Counted from the stretch's first letter, positions 9,447 to 18,352 are shown. The stretch is 64,000 bases of DNA from Caldalkalibacillus mannanilyticus JCM 10596 (GCF_000615945.1 NZ_BAMO01000026.1:1-64000), one strand, 5' to 3'. Notes: generated from the letters alone by a model not told the origin. Program-made: numbers and translations.

Positions 9447-10191
9447 AATCGGAGGGCTCCTCTTCATCATATGGAGCCTCTCCCTTCTATTTTCTCATCA
9501 GGAAATCTGGGTGCAGACCCATGCTACTGAAGAAAAGACTCCTCTTACTTATATTGCACTTGGTGACTCGCTGACAGCCGGGCTAGGCGCTTCCGAAGTC
9601 AATTATCTGCGTATGAATGCTTTTGTTCCGCAGTTGACAAAGCAACTGAGATTACATCGAGAAATATATGTCGAGAATCATGGGATTCCTGGGATCACTA
9701 GCTCTCAGCTTCAAATTTATTTACAGCAAGGAGCAGGAGTACAAGAAAAATTAAAAGAAGCTGATTTAATTACATTGACGATTGGCGGAAATGATCTCCT
9801 TCGACTCGTAAGGAGCAATAACCTACAAGCGGAAATAATCCAGAGTACCATTCAACAATATGGTCAAGAGCTACAGGGAATCTTTCAAACGATCCGTCAA
9901 CAGAATAAGACTGTACCTATCTATGTCATGGATTTATACTCACCATATGATGCAGGTCACCCCCTGCATGAAATAGGTCAAGCTACAATCAGCATATATA
10001 ATAAGGAGTTAGCCAAACAAGTATCTGCTTTTTCAAATATTCATATCGTTTCTGTCTATTCAGATTTCCTGGGAAAAGGGAATACTCTTACCCATATCGC
10101 TAAAAATGATATTCACCCCAATGACAGTGGATATAAGGTGATCCATCAGGCTTTTGCCAAAGCGCTCCATCTCGATCAAGAACTTAAGTAA
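9421..10191 (+). CDS. Secreted GDSL-type lipase/esterase (SGNH hydrolase)
   Basis: About 256 residues from the ATG at 9421, preceded by GGAGAGAGAAG and overlapping the RND gene end by 26 nt, which suggests co-translation. N-terminal signal/anchor segment (GGLLFIIWSLSLLFSH). Block I is YIALGDSLTAG with the nucleophilic Ser, block III is TIGGNDLL with the oxyanion Asn, and block V is NDIHPNDSGY with the catalytic Asp-x-x-His. Such enzymes hydrolyse acyl esters of lipids or cell-wall polymers; the substrate is unknown. An upstream in-frame ATG at 9400 lacks a ribosome binding site. Confidence 0.88.
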   Translation: MRRKQLWSRIGGLLFIIWSLSLLFSHQEIWVQTHATEEKTPLTYIALGDSLTAGLGASEVNYLRMNAFVPQLTKQLRLHREIYVENHGIPGITSSQLQIYLQQGAGVQEKLKEADLITLTIGGNDLLRLVRSNNLQAEIIQSTIQQYGQELQGIFQTIRQQNKTVPIYVMDLYSPYDAGHPLHEIGQATISIYNKELAKQVSAFSNIHIVSVYSDFLGKGNTLTHIAKNDIHPNDSGYKVIHQAFAKALHLDQELK

Positions 10192-10228
10192 CGTTAAATG
10201 AAATACGCTCAACGAAGGAGATTTCAAC

Positions 10229-11098
10229 ATGATGAAAACGATACTGAACTTATGTTTTGTTTTACTTCTTTCGTTTGTTCTTATCTCCTGTACTGGTCAA
10301 AATGAAAACTCAACCAATGAAGAGGCTTCTCCTCTGCCTGCTATAAATGAAGAAACGGAGGATAGCACCGAACCTGTTTATGATTCGCTGGATCATGGTT
10401 TACCAAGTACAGAGAATCAGATAGAGCCTCCTCCAGCAGTAGAAGATGAGCCAGATCAACGGTTTAGAGTCGATCCAAAAACGTATATGATCCACCCTGT
10501 TCATGACACAGAAGACGCAAAAAGCTCAGACAAAAAATATGTTCTCTTAACATTTGATGACACACCTACAGCCAAAGCAACCACTCAAATTCTAGATACT
10601 CTTGATCAATACCAAGCAAAAGCACTTTTCTTTGTCAACGGGCATTATGCAGAGCCTCATCTAGATCTCCTAAAAGAGATAAAAGCGAGAGGACATCTGA
10701 TTGGCAATCACACATGGTGGCATATCTACATTAGAAAAGAAAGTGAGGAGAAAGTACGCGAAGAAATTGTAGGACTTAATGACTTTTTAGAGAAACATTT
10801 AGGAGAGAAACCTAAATACTTTAGGCCTCCCTTTGGTCAAAATTCTGAGGTGTCCCTTCGTATCTTAAAAGAAGAAGGCATGCAGAGTATGAACTGGTCG
10901 AATGGTTCGCTGGACTGGGAATTAAAAGACCCTAAGGAAATAACGAAGCAAGTCCTCTCTAACATTAAAAACGGTGATAATATTCTCTTTCACGATAAAC
11001 AAAGCACAGCTGATGCTTTAGGCAACATCTTAAAAGCCCTTCAAGAAGAAGGTTATCACTTCGTCTTACCTACAGAAGTGGTTTTACCAGAAAAATAA
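10229..11098 (+). CDS. Polysaccharide deacetylase lipoprotein
   Basis: 289 residues. Signal peptide with lipobox LISC, then an acidic low-complexity linker (~25-85), then a NodB homology domain (~105-285): LLTFDDTPT supplies the Asp pair (second Asp metal-binding), GNHTWWH the two histidines, RPPFGQ motif 3 and a terminal ILFHDKQ with the catalytic His. Family members remove N- or O-acetyl groups from peptidoglycan or other envelope glycans. RBS AAGGAG 8 nt before the first of two ATGs. 37 nt after the esterase gene, so likely in the same transcript. Confidence 0.88.
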   Translation: MMKTILNLCFVLLLSFVLISCTGQNENSTNEEASPLPAINEETEDSTEPVYDSLDHGLPSTENQIEPPPAVEDEPDQRFRVDPKTYMIHPVHDTEDAKSSDKKYVLLTFDDTPTAKATTQILDTLDQYQAKALFFVNGHYAEPHLDLLKEIKARGHLIGNHTWWHIYIRKESEEKVREEIVGLNDFLEKHLGEKPKYFRPPFGQNSEVSLRILKEEGMQSMNWSNGSLDWELKDPKEITKQVLSNIKNGDNILFHDKQSTADALGNILKALQEEGYHFVLPTEVVLPEK

Positions 11099-11150
11099 AG
11101 GAGCCTTCCATCAGATGAAGTTTTTACTCCTCCTGATGGTTCGGCTCCCT
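11094..11150. repeat. Dispersed palindromic repeat, copy C, acting as extended hairpin
   Basis: AATAAAG overlaps the TAA stop of the deacetylase gene. The core CCATCAGATGAAGT / ACTCCTCCTGATGG is flanked by a further GGAGCC / GGCTCC pair, extending the stem. It sits between convergent genes and may serve as a bidirectional terminator. Confidence 0.8.
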
Positions 11151-11158
11151 TATCAAGT

Positions 11159-11974
11159 TTACTTCTCCGATTTTGACCTTAAGGTCAGGATATGAAGCTC
11201 AGGAGGAGCTAAGAGTCTAAGAGGAAGATGAGAGGTACCTACTCCTTTACTGACAAATAAACTCATTTTCCCCTCATCGAGATGGTACTCACCTGAAACA
11301 TATTTCGATACAACTGAATTTCTATGTCCTGTAATGGGACCGAAAAATGGGAGGCAGATCTGACCGCCATGAGTATGTCCGCTTAGAACTCCATGGATTT
11401 GGTCAGATTCTTTTATTTTCTCTACAATAATGGGGTTATGGGATAGAAGCAGTCGATAGCCCGGTTGTTCTACATCTGCTAAGGCTAAATGGAGCTTATC
11501 TCTGTTTTTCGATACATCATCTACTCCTACTAACCATAATCGATCTCCACCTGATTCGAAAGAAACCGCTCTATTATCTAATACCGTTACTTTCTTTTCA
11601 CGCATAAGTAAATCTAATTCCCGATAATCTACTTGATAATCATGATTCCCCCAAACAAAATAGGTTAGACCAAGAGAAGTTAGGAACGAAATATGGTCCT
11701 CCACTTTCTGAAGTGGAACCCCCTTTTCCGTCAAATCTCCTCCAATAATAATCAAATCAACCTTTTCTTGTTTCAGTTCATCCCTAACCCATTGAGGCAG
11801 GACACGACTATGAAGATCACTAAGAAATAATACCTTTACTCCATCAAAGCCCTGGGGCCATTCTGGCAAATACAATTCTCGACGATCTATTTTAAGTGTT
11901 TTTGCTTCGTACCACATATAGATCAATAATCCAAATAGGAAAATACATACAATTGCAATCATTAATAACATCAT
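11159..11974 (-). CDS. Membrane-anchored metallophosphoesterase (YpbG-like)
   Basis: 271 residues with an N-terminal membrane helix (residues 1-22). The calcineurin-like motifs are complete: LFLSDLHSR (D-x-H), GGDLTEKG (G-D), WGNHDYQ (G-N-H-D), SHNP and GHTHGGQICLP (GHTHGGQ). These coordinate a dimetal centre that hydrolyses phosphoesters; the substrate is not known, though relatives include LpxH-like and UDP-pyrophosphatase-type enzymes. It begins 1 nt after the end of the frame-corrected ypbF-like gene, indicating a two-gene operon as in B. subtilis (ypbF, ypbG). Confidence 0.88.
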   Translation of the reverse strand: MMLLMIAIVCIFLFGLLIYMWYEAKTLKIDRRELYLPEWPQGFDGVKVLFLSDLHSRVLPQWVRDELKQEKVDLIIIGGDLTEKGVPLQKVEDHISFLTSLGLTYFVWGNHDYQVDYRELDLLMREKKVTVLDNRAVSFESGGDRLWLVGVDDVSKNRDKLHLALADVEQPGYRLLLSHNPIIVEKIKESDQIHGVLSGHTHGGQICLPFFGPITGHRNSVVSKYVSGEYHLDEGKMSLFVSKGVGTSHLPLRLLAPPELHILTLRSKSEK

Positions 11975-11975
11975 A

Positions 11976-12388
11976 TCACTCTTTCACGTAAGTCACTTCT
12001 TCCTTTCTCTTAGGTAAATAAGAAAGGAAGTCATAAATAGCCATCACACCCGATAAAATAAGCATCAAGTATGGAAAGTAAAGAAATACTTTGATATATA
12101 ACAGAACCAATCCCCCGAGTAAGCAAAGGGTTCGTAGGGTATTCGCTTTAACAAAAAAGCTACTTTACATTCATAAATCATTTTTCGTAATAGATACGAA
12201 ACCAAATAAATAAAAAAAATAAGAAATAAAAGCGATGTAAGATAGTGAAATGGCTTAAAAAGAATCGCGGACATTAAATCCGGCTTCATCCCAAGATCTA
12301 ATGAATTGATAGTAGGCCAGACCCTCATTGAAAGTGTACCCAAAATCCAAGTAAAAAGTAACACTCCCCATTGCTTCCATAACTTCAT
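11976..12388 (-). pseudogene. YpbF-like small membrane protein, frameshifted
   Basis: Starts at the ATG at 12388 (GGGAGGGGCG upstream). The first frame contains two membrane helices (LFTWILGTLSMRV and LLFLIFFIYLVSYLL), then degenerates after YECKVAF. Adding one T to the run of six T at about 12160-12165 restores VKANTLRTLCLLGGLVLLYI, two more membrane helices and a stop at 11976, one base before the YpbG-like start. The corrected protein has 137 residues and four helices, fitting the YpbF position next to YpbG. The tight spacing after correction supports an artefactual or very recent frameshift. Confidence 0.75.
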
Positions 12389-12452
12389 ATACGCCCCTCC
12401 CATGACCCTTTGTCCCTTACAGTCTATGAGAAAGGACAATCATTTAGCACTT

Positions 12453-12995
12453 TTAATCAAAGGCTACACCTCGTAACGAAGGAAACACTTCTTTTCGAAC
12501 GAAATGAAAAACCTGATCCTGTACTAAAGGAGAATACCCCTTTTCACTTGGGTCAAAGTCCAGGGGGAGAAATTCGACTCTTTCCACATCATCAGCTAAA
12601 GGTACGGGATCGACACCTGATATTTTTGCCACATAGATATTTTTAGTGAAAGTATGGCGTTGACTCTCAAAAACTTTATAATATCCTACAAGCCAAATAG
12701 ACGAGGCATAGCCACCTGTTTCCTCATATAATTCTCTCAGAGCCGCAGCAAGGGGACGTTCTCCTTGTTCTACCTTCCCACCAGGCCACTCTATTCCTCT
12801 TTCTTTATGTACGGTAAAAAGCCATTTGTCACTATACCAAGGCAAGACGACAACATGCCCTATAGTATCAAGCTCCTTTTCCGGATATAGTGTGAGTTCA
12901 ATTTGATGATCATAGGCGCCTATAAACTGATAAAACTGTTTTTCACCAGTCAATTTTACATTCAATCCTACCCCTCTTTTCTGAATATGATCCAT
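12453..12995 (-). CDS. NUDIX hydrolase, YtkD-like
   Basis: About 180 residues. The NUDIX box is intact: GGKVEQGERPLAAALRELYE followed by ETGG. The preceding RGIEWPGG and the overall length resemble YtkD, a nucleoside-triphosphate pyrophosphohydrolase of Bacillus able to act on oxidised GTP and RNA 5' ends. Start uncertain: ATG at 12995 has a poor ribosome binding site, while a TTG at 12965 follows AGAGGGGTAGG and may be the true start. Stand-alone gene between ypbF and a divergent DUF441 gene. Confidence 0.82.
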   Translation of the reverse strand: MDHIQKRGVGLNVKLTGEKQFYQFIGAYDHQIELTLYPEKELDTIGHVVVLPWYSDKWLFTVHKERGIEWPGGKVEQGERPLAAALRELYEETGGYASSIWLVGYYKVFESQRHTFTKNIYVAKISGVDPVPLADDVERVEFLPLDFDPSEKGYSPLVQDQVFHFVRKEVFPSLRGVAFD

Positions 12996-13113
12996 CAAAA
13001 AATCTAGTATGCGTATCAGACCGTAGTTTATTCATTTTAACACAATAAGACATAATTCTAAATTCAAAAACATAACCTCTACTAATTTTACTATGGACAA
13101 GGGGTCGTACAAA

Positions 13114-13581
13114 ATGAGTGGAGAAATACTATTAGTCTTACTGATCATCATTGGTCTTATGGGGAATTCACCGATTATTTCCACTGCCGCAAGCTTATTG
13201 CTTATTTTCAAGTTAACATCCTTAGATCGTTTTTTTCCTACGATTGAACGCAGGGGATTAGAAATTGGATTGCTCTTCTTAACCATTGCTGTGCTTATTC
13301 CATTTGCCACTGACCAAATAAAATGGAAAGACATTCAACACTTATTTACATCTTGGTACGGAATTGTTGGACTCACTGGCGGTGCCTTAGCTACTTATCT
13401 CAATCAGAAAGGATTGCTTTTATTAAGAGTGGAGCCAGAAATGATTATCGGTTTAGTTATTGGCAGTATAGCTGGCATTATTTTTCTTCATGGTTTACCC
13501 GTAGGTCCTTTGATGGCAGCTGGAATCACTGCGATGTTTGTACAATTCTTTGGTCGAAGAAACAATGAGAAAAAAGAATAA
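13114..13581 (+). CDS. DUF441 family membrane protein (YtwI-like), paralogue 1
   Basis: 155 residues from the ATG at 13114 after AAGGGGTC; four or five membrane helices. Family features are [44 protein letters not shown] and [12 protein letters not shown] with [10 protein letters not shown] near the end. Function unknown for the family. A second copy at 37499 is closely similar along its full length, and both carry the same GGGGTC(G) Shine-Dalgarno context. Its stop codon overlaps repeat copy D. Confidence 0.88.
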   Translation: MSGEILLVLLIIIGLMGNSPIISTAASLLLIFKLTSLDRFFPTIERRGLEIGLLFLTIAVLIPFATDQIKWKDIQHLFTSWYGIVGLTGGALATYLNQKGLLLLRVEPEMIIGLVIGSIAGIIFLHGLPVGPLMAAGITAMFVQFFGRRNNEKKE

Positions 13582-13628
13582 AGTAGACTTCCATCTGATG
13601 GAGTTTTTACTCCACTTGATGGTTAGAA
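13577..13628. repeat. Dispersed palindromic repeat, copy D (best match to consensus)
   Basis: AATAAAGTAGACTT then CCATCTGATGGAGT, loop TTTT, and ACTCCACTTGATGG. The TAA stop of the DUF441 gene lies inside the AATAAAG end. Confidence 0.88.
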
Positions 13629-13633
13629 CGTGA

Positions 13634-13669
13634 CAAAAAAAAGAGCTGTGTTATTTCACACCAGCTCTC
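13634..13669 (-). terminator. Terminator of the DUF2325 gene
   Basis: Stem AGAGCTG(TG)/(CACA)CCAGCTCT around a TTATTT loop; on the minus strand it is followed by eight T. Confidence 0.8.
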
Positions 13670-13688
13670 TCTACTATGTAAAGACTGA

Positions 13689-13970
13689 TTATTTATCTGC
13701 GGTTAATACGGAATGGATTGAACACCATGAACGTTTAGAGAAATAAATGGGTAAAGCTTGTTCCTTGGCTTTTTGTTTAATTACCTTTGACAAGTTGTGA
13801 TTGACATAATCCGTGAGCACAAGAACTGCATCCACATTTTCAGGAATCCCTCTCTTAACAGCTTGACACTTTCGACCACTAACATGCGATATTTTATTTA
13901 TTCCAATAGTTGTTAGTTGTTCAACTATACTTCCCAAATGATCTGCTCCAACAATAAGTAAAGATTTCAT
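13689..13970 (-). CDS. DUF2325 family protein, probably iron-regulated
   Basis: 93 residues starting MKSLLIVGADHLGSI at the ATG at 13970, with GGAGGGTGG upstream. The family's conserved blocks are present: DAVLVLTDYVNHNLSKVIK and YFSKRSWCSIHSV, the latter with its conserved Cys. A single compact Rossmann-like domain with no known enzymatic role. Two sequences resembling Fur operators lie directly upstream, so expression is probably induced by iron limitation; that suggests a role in iron homeostasis, which is inference. Confidence 0.85.
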   Translation of the reverse strand: MKSLLIVGADHLGSIVEQLTTIGINKISHVSGRKCQAVKRGIPENVDAVLVLTDYVNHNLSKVIKQKAKEQALPIYFSKRSWCSIHSVLTADK

Positions 13971-13992
13971 ATCCACCCTCCTTGATATCTAT

Positions 13993-14036
13993 TGAAAACT
14001 ATTCTCAATTAATATAATAAATGAAAATGATTATCA
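13993..14036. promoter_or_regulatory. Two candidate Fur boxes upstream of DUF2325 gene
   Basis: TGAAAATGATTATCA (14022-14036) differs at one position from the 7-1-7 Fur consensus TGATAATNATTATCA. A weaker second site, TGAAAACTATTCTCA, is at 13993-14007. Both lie between the DUF2325 start and the EamA gene end. Confidence 0.75.
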
Positions 14037-14096
14037 ATGTCAATATATTAAGAGGATTTTTTTCATTTTTTTATACCCTTCTGCGATCCTTACAAA

Positions 14097-15020
14097 CTAT
14101 AATGGCAGCTCCTTCTTCATCAGTTTATTGTCTTGAATAAGCTGGTGTAATGTTTCTCGATTGGCTAGTACAACCCCAATAATAATGAGAAAAGCTCCCA
14201 CCACTGTGGGAATACGAATGATCTCTTGCAGGAATACATACCCAATCACTAAGGCAATTAACGGAGATATATATAACCATGTCGACGGAAATACTGGATT
14301 CGTCTTCGAGATCAACCAATAATACAGACCATGTCCCATGATGGACCCCACTATAATTAAATAGACTATTGAACCTATGGCTCCACTTGATGTAAAGCTT
14401 TCAAGTCTAGGCGTTTCTACGATGAAAGATACCAGAAGCAGCATAAGTCCACCTACACACATCTGTACACCATTAATCAGAAAGGGAGATACTTGATTAT
14501 ATTCTTTCACTACCTCTCTTGATTTCACACTCCCTAATCCATAGAAAAATTCTCCAAACAAGATGAGAAGGCAAGAGAAAAACCACAAGTAGGAAGCTCC
14601 TCCTTGTAATCCAGGAAGCGAAATCAACAATACGCCCACTAGTCCAATGAGTAAAGCGATTGCTTGCTCCAATTTCACCTTCTGCTGTTCACGTCTGCTT
14701 TGAATCAAAAGAATCATCATAGGTCCTGTTGCTGATAGAACCGCTGCCAGACCAGAGGTTATGTACTGCTCCGCCCAATACAGAGTTGAGAACGTCATAA
14801 AAGTTAAACAAAACCCTATAAAAAGAACCTGCTTAGAGGCAAAAAGAAACACCCACTTTTTTCTTTGTACAGCAAAGAACAGAATGACCAAGAGACCTGC
14901 AATAAAAAAACGCAGACCCGCCGAAAAAAGTGGGGGTGCCCCCGCTTCTATTCCCACCTTAATGGCAAAAAACGTGGTACCAAAGATAAGACAGACCAAC
15001 AAATAATTTATAATAATCAT
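14097..15020 (-). CDS. EamA/DMT-superfamily transporter
   Basis: 307 residues from the ATG at 15020 (AAGGAGG 7 nt upstream; another ATG at 15026 abuts the SD). Ten predicted membrane helices in two EamA repeats; family landmarks include FGTTFFAIKVGIEAGAPPLF at the start of repeat 1 and YWLISKTNPVFPSTWLYISP in repeat 2. Such permeases usually export amino acids or related metabolites. It is divergent from a MocR regulator with a shared short promoter region, a common arrangement in which the regulator controls the exporter. Confidence 0.87.
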   Translation of the reverse strand: MIIINYLLVCLIFGTTFFAIKVGIEAGAPPLFSAGLRFFIAGLLVILFFAVQRKKWVFLFASKQVLFIGFCLTFMTFSTLYWAEQYITSGLAAVLSATGPMMILLIQSRREQQKVKLEQAIALLIGLVGVLLISLPGLQGGASYLWFFSCLLILFGEFFYGLGSVKSREVVKEYNQVSPFLINGVQMCVGGLMLLLVSFIVETPRLESFTSSGAIGSIVYLIIVGSIMGHGLYYWLISKTNPVFPSTWLYISPLIALVIGYVFLQEIIRIPTVVGAFLIIIGVVLANRETLHQLIQDNKLMKKELPL

Positions 15021-15071
15021 ATTCATCCTCCTTACTAATTTGAAGTTGAAATGATTATATGGAAAACAGCT

Positions 15072-15100
15072 TATAACAGTATAATGGAGGGTATAACAGT
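15072..15100. promoter_or_regulatory. Direct-repeat operator candidate for the MocR regulator
   Basis: TATAACAGT occurs at 15072-15080 and again at 15092-15100, exactly 20 bp apart, about two helical turns. It lies between the divergent EamA and MocR genes. Direct repeats at such spacing are typical of MocR/PdxR binding sites. A TATAAT lies between the two repeats. Confidence 0.6.
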
Positions 15101-15181
15101 GCATTCATTTTTTTGTTGCCATTTTGTCTAAAATCCGATTAACTAAGAGTGAACCATTCCTTAGATAAGGAGGCTGTGCCT

Positions 15182-16630
15182 ATGAACCTCAACTTAAATC
15201 GACACCTACATACACCTCTCTACGAGCAGCTTTATACGCAGATTGTGAATCAGATCCTGACAGGTTTATTACAGGAAGGAGAAACTCTTCCCTCACTAAG
15301 AACCCTTTCTGAAGAACTGATGATTAGCTATTTAACTGTAAATAAAGCATATAAACGGTTAGAAGCCCAAGGTTATATAGAAATCAGACAAGGCAAAGGA
15401 GCCCAAGTGAGAACCAAGAAAGAAAAACAGAAAGCTCCCGTAAAGAAGTATGAATGGCAAAAAAACATACACTCAAATATCATGAGATCACAGTATTTCA
15501 CTCATAGAAGAAGCTTTTTTTATGATTTCTCTCAAGCTGTCGTTTTTCCCGGACTTCTTCCTTCCTTCTTTCTTGCCGAAGAAACAAAGAAAATGATTGA
15601 TAAAAACAAGGCAATTCTAACCACCTATGGTTCTGTACAAGGAGATGAGGAACTAAGGTTAGAAATCACAAAATATCTTAAGCACTTTCAACAAATTCAA
15701 TTAGATCCGAAGCAATGTATCATCACTAGCGGGGTTCAACAAGGGATTAGTATGATCGCTCATGCTTTTTTAAAAGAAGGAGATGTCGTCGTTGTAGAGA
15801 GCCCATGTTATGGGGCAGCTATTGATGTCTTTCTAAATAAAGGACTACATATCATTCCTCTTCCACTAGATGAGAATGGACCACGCATGGATCTCCTTGA
15901 AGATATTTGCCAAAAACAAATTCCAAAGCTTGTCTATGTAAATCCTACATTTCAAAACCCAACAGGAATGGTCATGAGTAAAGAAAGGCGGATCGATCTT
16001 GTGGAGCTTGCTGAAATGTATCAATTTATTATTGTGGAGGATGACTCTTTTGGTGAAATCTACTTTGATCATCAGCCATTACCTCCTCCTATTAAACATT
16101 ATGACTCTAATGGACACGTCATTTATCTAAAAGGCTTTAGTAAAACGTTGGCACCTGGGCTTCGCATGGGCTCCTTATTTGCAGATGGACATTTCTTCGA
16201 TTTACTCTATTCAGCAAAAGCATGTACAGATATTGGAAGTCCACTGATGAATCAGAAAGTGTTACTCCCTTTGCTTCAGACCAAAAGGATGAGAGATCAT
16301 CTAGAAAAGCTGAAAACAGCGCTTCAGTTGCGGAGAGATCGAATGATCGCTCATCTCATGCAAGATGTTCGTCAATCAATCAAGTTTCAAATCCCTAGAG
16401 GCGGATTTAATCTATGGCTCAGATTACCTGACGAAGTCGACACGATGGAACTATTGCATAGAGCCAACCTAGAATCTGTATCCTTTCTTCCAGGAGCTTT
16501 CTGCTTCCACAGCGTTCCCAAAGAGCAGCATATTCGACTTAGTTACTCTTTGGTCAGCGAACGAGATATGGAGGTAGGATTGAGCATATTAAGTACACAG
16601 ATCAATTCAATGATTAGAAAAAGGAATTAG
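15182..16630 (+). CDS. MocR-type GntR/aminotransferase transcriptional regulator
   Basis: 482 residues from the ATG at 15182, preceded by AAGGAGG. Residues ~1-70 form a GntR winged helix (PLYEQLYTQIVNQILTG, LPSLRTLSEELMISYLTVNK); after a linker comes a class I aminotransferase fold. The PLP lysine is in YLKGFSKTLAPGLRMG, with the supporting VYVNPTFQNPTG and VEDDSFGEIYF motifs intact. MocR proteins sense PLP, aldimines or amino compounds and usually act on a divergent promoter, here the EamA exporter. Confidence 0.9.
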   Translation: MNLNLNRHLHTPLYEQLYTQIVNQILTGLLQEGETLPSLRTLSEELMISYLTVNKAYKRLEAQGYIEIRQGKGAQVRTKKEKQKAPVKKYEWQKNIHSNIMRSQYFTHRRSFFYDFSQAVVFPGLLPSFFLAEETKKMIDKNKAILTTYGSVQGDEELRLEITKYLKHFQQIQLDPKQCIITSGVQQGISMIAHAFLKEGDVVVVESPCYGAAIDVFLNKGLHIIPLPLDENGPRMDLLEDICQKQIPKLVYVNPTFQNPTGMVMSKERRIDLVELAEMYQFIIVEDDSFGEIYFDHQPLPPPIKHYDSNGHVIYLKGFSKTLAPGLRMGSLFADGHFFDLLYSAKACTDIGSPLMNQKVLLPLLQTKRMRDHLEKLKTALQLRRDRMIAHLMQDVRQSIKFQIPRGGFNLWLRLPDEVDTMELLHRANLESVSFLPGAFCFHSVPKEQHIRLSYSLVSERDMEVGLSILSTQINSMIRKRN

Positions 16631-16833
16631 TACCCTTTATATTGCGGTTCTTCAAACTCAATTTGTTGTATTCTCGTTTCAAGCCCTTGAATCATATTCT
16701 CTAACCTATTTTCACAGTTCTTAAATTCTGCTTTAATATTCTGATCGGGATGATGCTCTGCATAGGTTTGAAGCGTTGCTTGCGCTCCTTTTAACGCCGC
16801 TAGAGTTTGTTTGATTTGTGATGCAACTGTCAT
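16627..16833 (-). CDS. DUF1657 family protein
   Basis: 68 residues beginning MTVASQIKQTLAALKGAQAT and ending FEEPQYKGY, the typical DUF1657 ends. Small helical protein; relatives are found near spoVA/DUF421 sporulation genes in Bacillales. RBS AAGGAG upstream. It overlaps the converging MocR gene by 4 nt and lies 5 nt after the VTT gene, so it is probably cotranscribed with it. Function unknown. Confidence 0.85.
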   Translation of the reverse strand: MTVASQIKQTLAALKGAQATLQTYAEHHPDQNIKAEFKNCENRLENMIQGLETRIQQIEFEEPQYKGY

Positions 16834-16838
16834 TTAAT

Positions 16839-17375
16839 TCAACTCCTTGTAAAATGATTTATTACTTGATCACCAAAATAAGTACAAGCAATAATAATGG
16901 GAATCTCTCCTATCCCGGTTGCGAGAACAAAAGAACCTAGGGAAATAATACTCTTCGCTGCGTAAAGGTTAATCATAGGCGGTGGGATCACGAAGGATAG
17001 CCTTCCTACAAGAACAAGTAGAAAGGTGCGATTTCCAATTTTGAGCAAGAGTTTATTAAGAGCCGTTTTGCTATTCTTGTTCCATTGCCATTGACTAAAG
17101 AAATACCTCGCTCCAATAAACATAAGAATTGAAGCAATGAGAGAACCAGACCAATTAATAAGGCTCCCAAGCATTAATCCATATTTCGCTCCCATCATTC
17201 CAGCAAACAGGGTAAAAGGCAGAACTGGGAATAGGGCTAAAAATGTAGCCAAAAGAAACATGATAGGTATAATCGTTGGATCCTCTGTTTCAATCCAAGC
17301 TAAGATTCCTTCCCTTCTGTAGTAGGCTGCAAACAATAATACACAATACAAGAACAGAACCAACCATTTCTTCAT
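16839..17375 (-). CDS. TVP38/TMEM64 (VTT-domain) membrane protein
   Basis: 178 residues, five or six hydrophobic stretches. The VTT/SNARE-associated core is visible: FPVLPFTLFAGMMGAKYG, then a reentrant loop, GRLSFVIPPPMINLYAAKS and ATGIGEIPIIIACTYFGD. Relatives act in lipid transport or scrambling across membranes, a role supported for several VTT proteins. Its start overlaps the patatin stop by 4 nt, implying translational coupling in a lipid-related operon. Confidence 0.82.
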   Translation of the reverse strand: MKKWLVLFLYCVLLFAAYYRREGILAWIETEDPTIIPIMFLLATFLALFPVLPFTLFAGMMGAKYGLMLGSLINWSGSLIASILMFIGARYFFSQWQWNKNSKTALNKLLLKIGNRTFLLVLVGRLSFVIPPPMINLYAAKSIISLGSFVLATGIGEIPIIIACTYFGDQVINHFTRS

Positions 17376-18337
17376 ATCTCCTTGTATCCCTTCGTTTCCC
17401 CTCCACCATGATTTTTCTCATCAGGAGTCGATTCAAAAAATGGAAGAATGTCTTTCTGCTGTTTTTGGTATACCTTTTCTGCCATTTGAATGAGTTTTCT
17501 TACAGACGTCACGTCATCAAATGGAATTTCTTGATGCAGTTCTTGATTAATTCGCACATACTTTGAACCGCATAGTACCTGACATTGAGCAGAAATCGAC
17601 TCCGAAGATAGATTGAGGGCTAAATCTAACAATTTGGGCGTTAATTTAAAAGGGTGAAATTGAAGAGGGAGCCAGCTTTGAATCCCCCACCCTTTTGCCT
17701 TTCTAGCAGGAAAACAAATCTCCTGTTCTCCTGTGCCAATAGAGAGCATCTGTATATCCGAGATTGTTTGACCGAATTGCACCATTGCCTCGGTTAAACA
17801 GAGTAAGGAAGGGTTATTAGCCCATAATCCACCATCTACAGCTAAAAATCTATGATCTGCTCGAATTGGAGGAAAGAAAATAGGAGCCGAACAAGAGGAT
17901 AAGACCGCCTCCCATAAATAAATAGAGTGATCCTCTGGACTTTCATGAAAATAACCTGAACGAAATACATGGGTTTTTCCTTTTGAAATATTTACTGTTG
18001 GTATGACCAGTGGAATAGAAATATCGCCCAAGCGAATCTCTCCAAAAAAATCACGCAAGGCACTTTTGAGCCTTTTGTTCTTGTAAAAAGTTTGAAACAG
18101 AGCTAAGAACGATTGTTTATGAAAGATATCCTTTCCATGTATTTCATACATTTTCACTACATTCGACATGCTTTTTTCCAATGTTAAGGAAGCGGCAATT
18201 ATAGCACCCGTACTTGTCCCAGCTAGGAGGTCAAAATGCTTGTGGATTGGTTCCTTTACTCTTTGCTCGATACATTGAAGGATTGTGGCTGGAAAGACCC
18301 CTCTAATTCCCCCTCCATCTATAGAAAGAACCTTCAC
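17372..18337 (-). CDS. Patatin-like phospholipase
   Basis: 321 residues. Oxyanion loop SIDGGGIRGVFPA at residues 5-17, nucleophile elbow GTSTGAI near residue 40-46, and the catalytic Asp in AVDGGLWANNP. These make a complete Ser-Asp dyad for hydrolysing acyl chains from phospholipids. The architecture resembles stand-alone bacterial patatins of the CapV size class, but no cyclic-nucleotide synthase is near, so an immune role is not supported. It is sandwiched between a phospholipid-methyltransferase-like gene and a VTT gene on the same strand. Confidence 0.88.
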   Translation of the reverse strand: MKVLSIDGGGIRGVFPATILQCIEQRVKEPIHKHFDLLAGTSTGAIIAASLTLEKSMSNVVKMYEIHGKDIFHKQSFLALFQTFYKNKRLKSALRDFFGEIRLGDISIPLVIPTVNISKGKTHVFRSGYFHESPEDHSIYLWEAVLSSCSAPIFFPPIRADHRFLAVDGGLWANNPSLLCLTEAMVQFGQTISDIQMLSIGTGEQEICFPARKAKGWGIQSWLPLQFHPFKLTPKLLDLALNLSSESISAQCQVLCGSKYVRINQELHQEIPFDDVTSVRKLIQMAEKVYQKQQKDILPFFESTPDEKNHGGGETKGYKEI

Positions 18338-18352
18338 CTATCTCATTCCTTT

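Noticed and set aside
17372-18337. Patatin as a CBASS (CapV) effector
   Set aside because: No CD-NTase, E1/E2 or other defence gene lies nearby; the neighbours are lipid-type genes.
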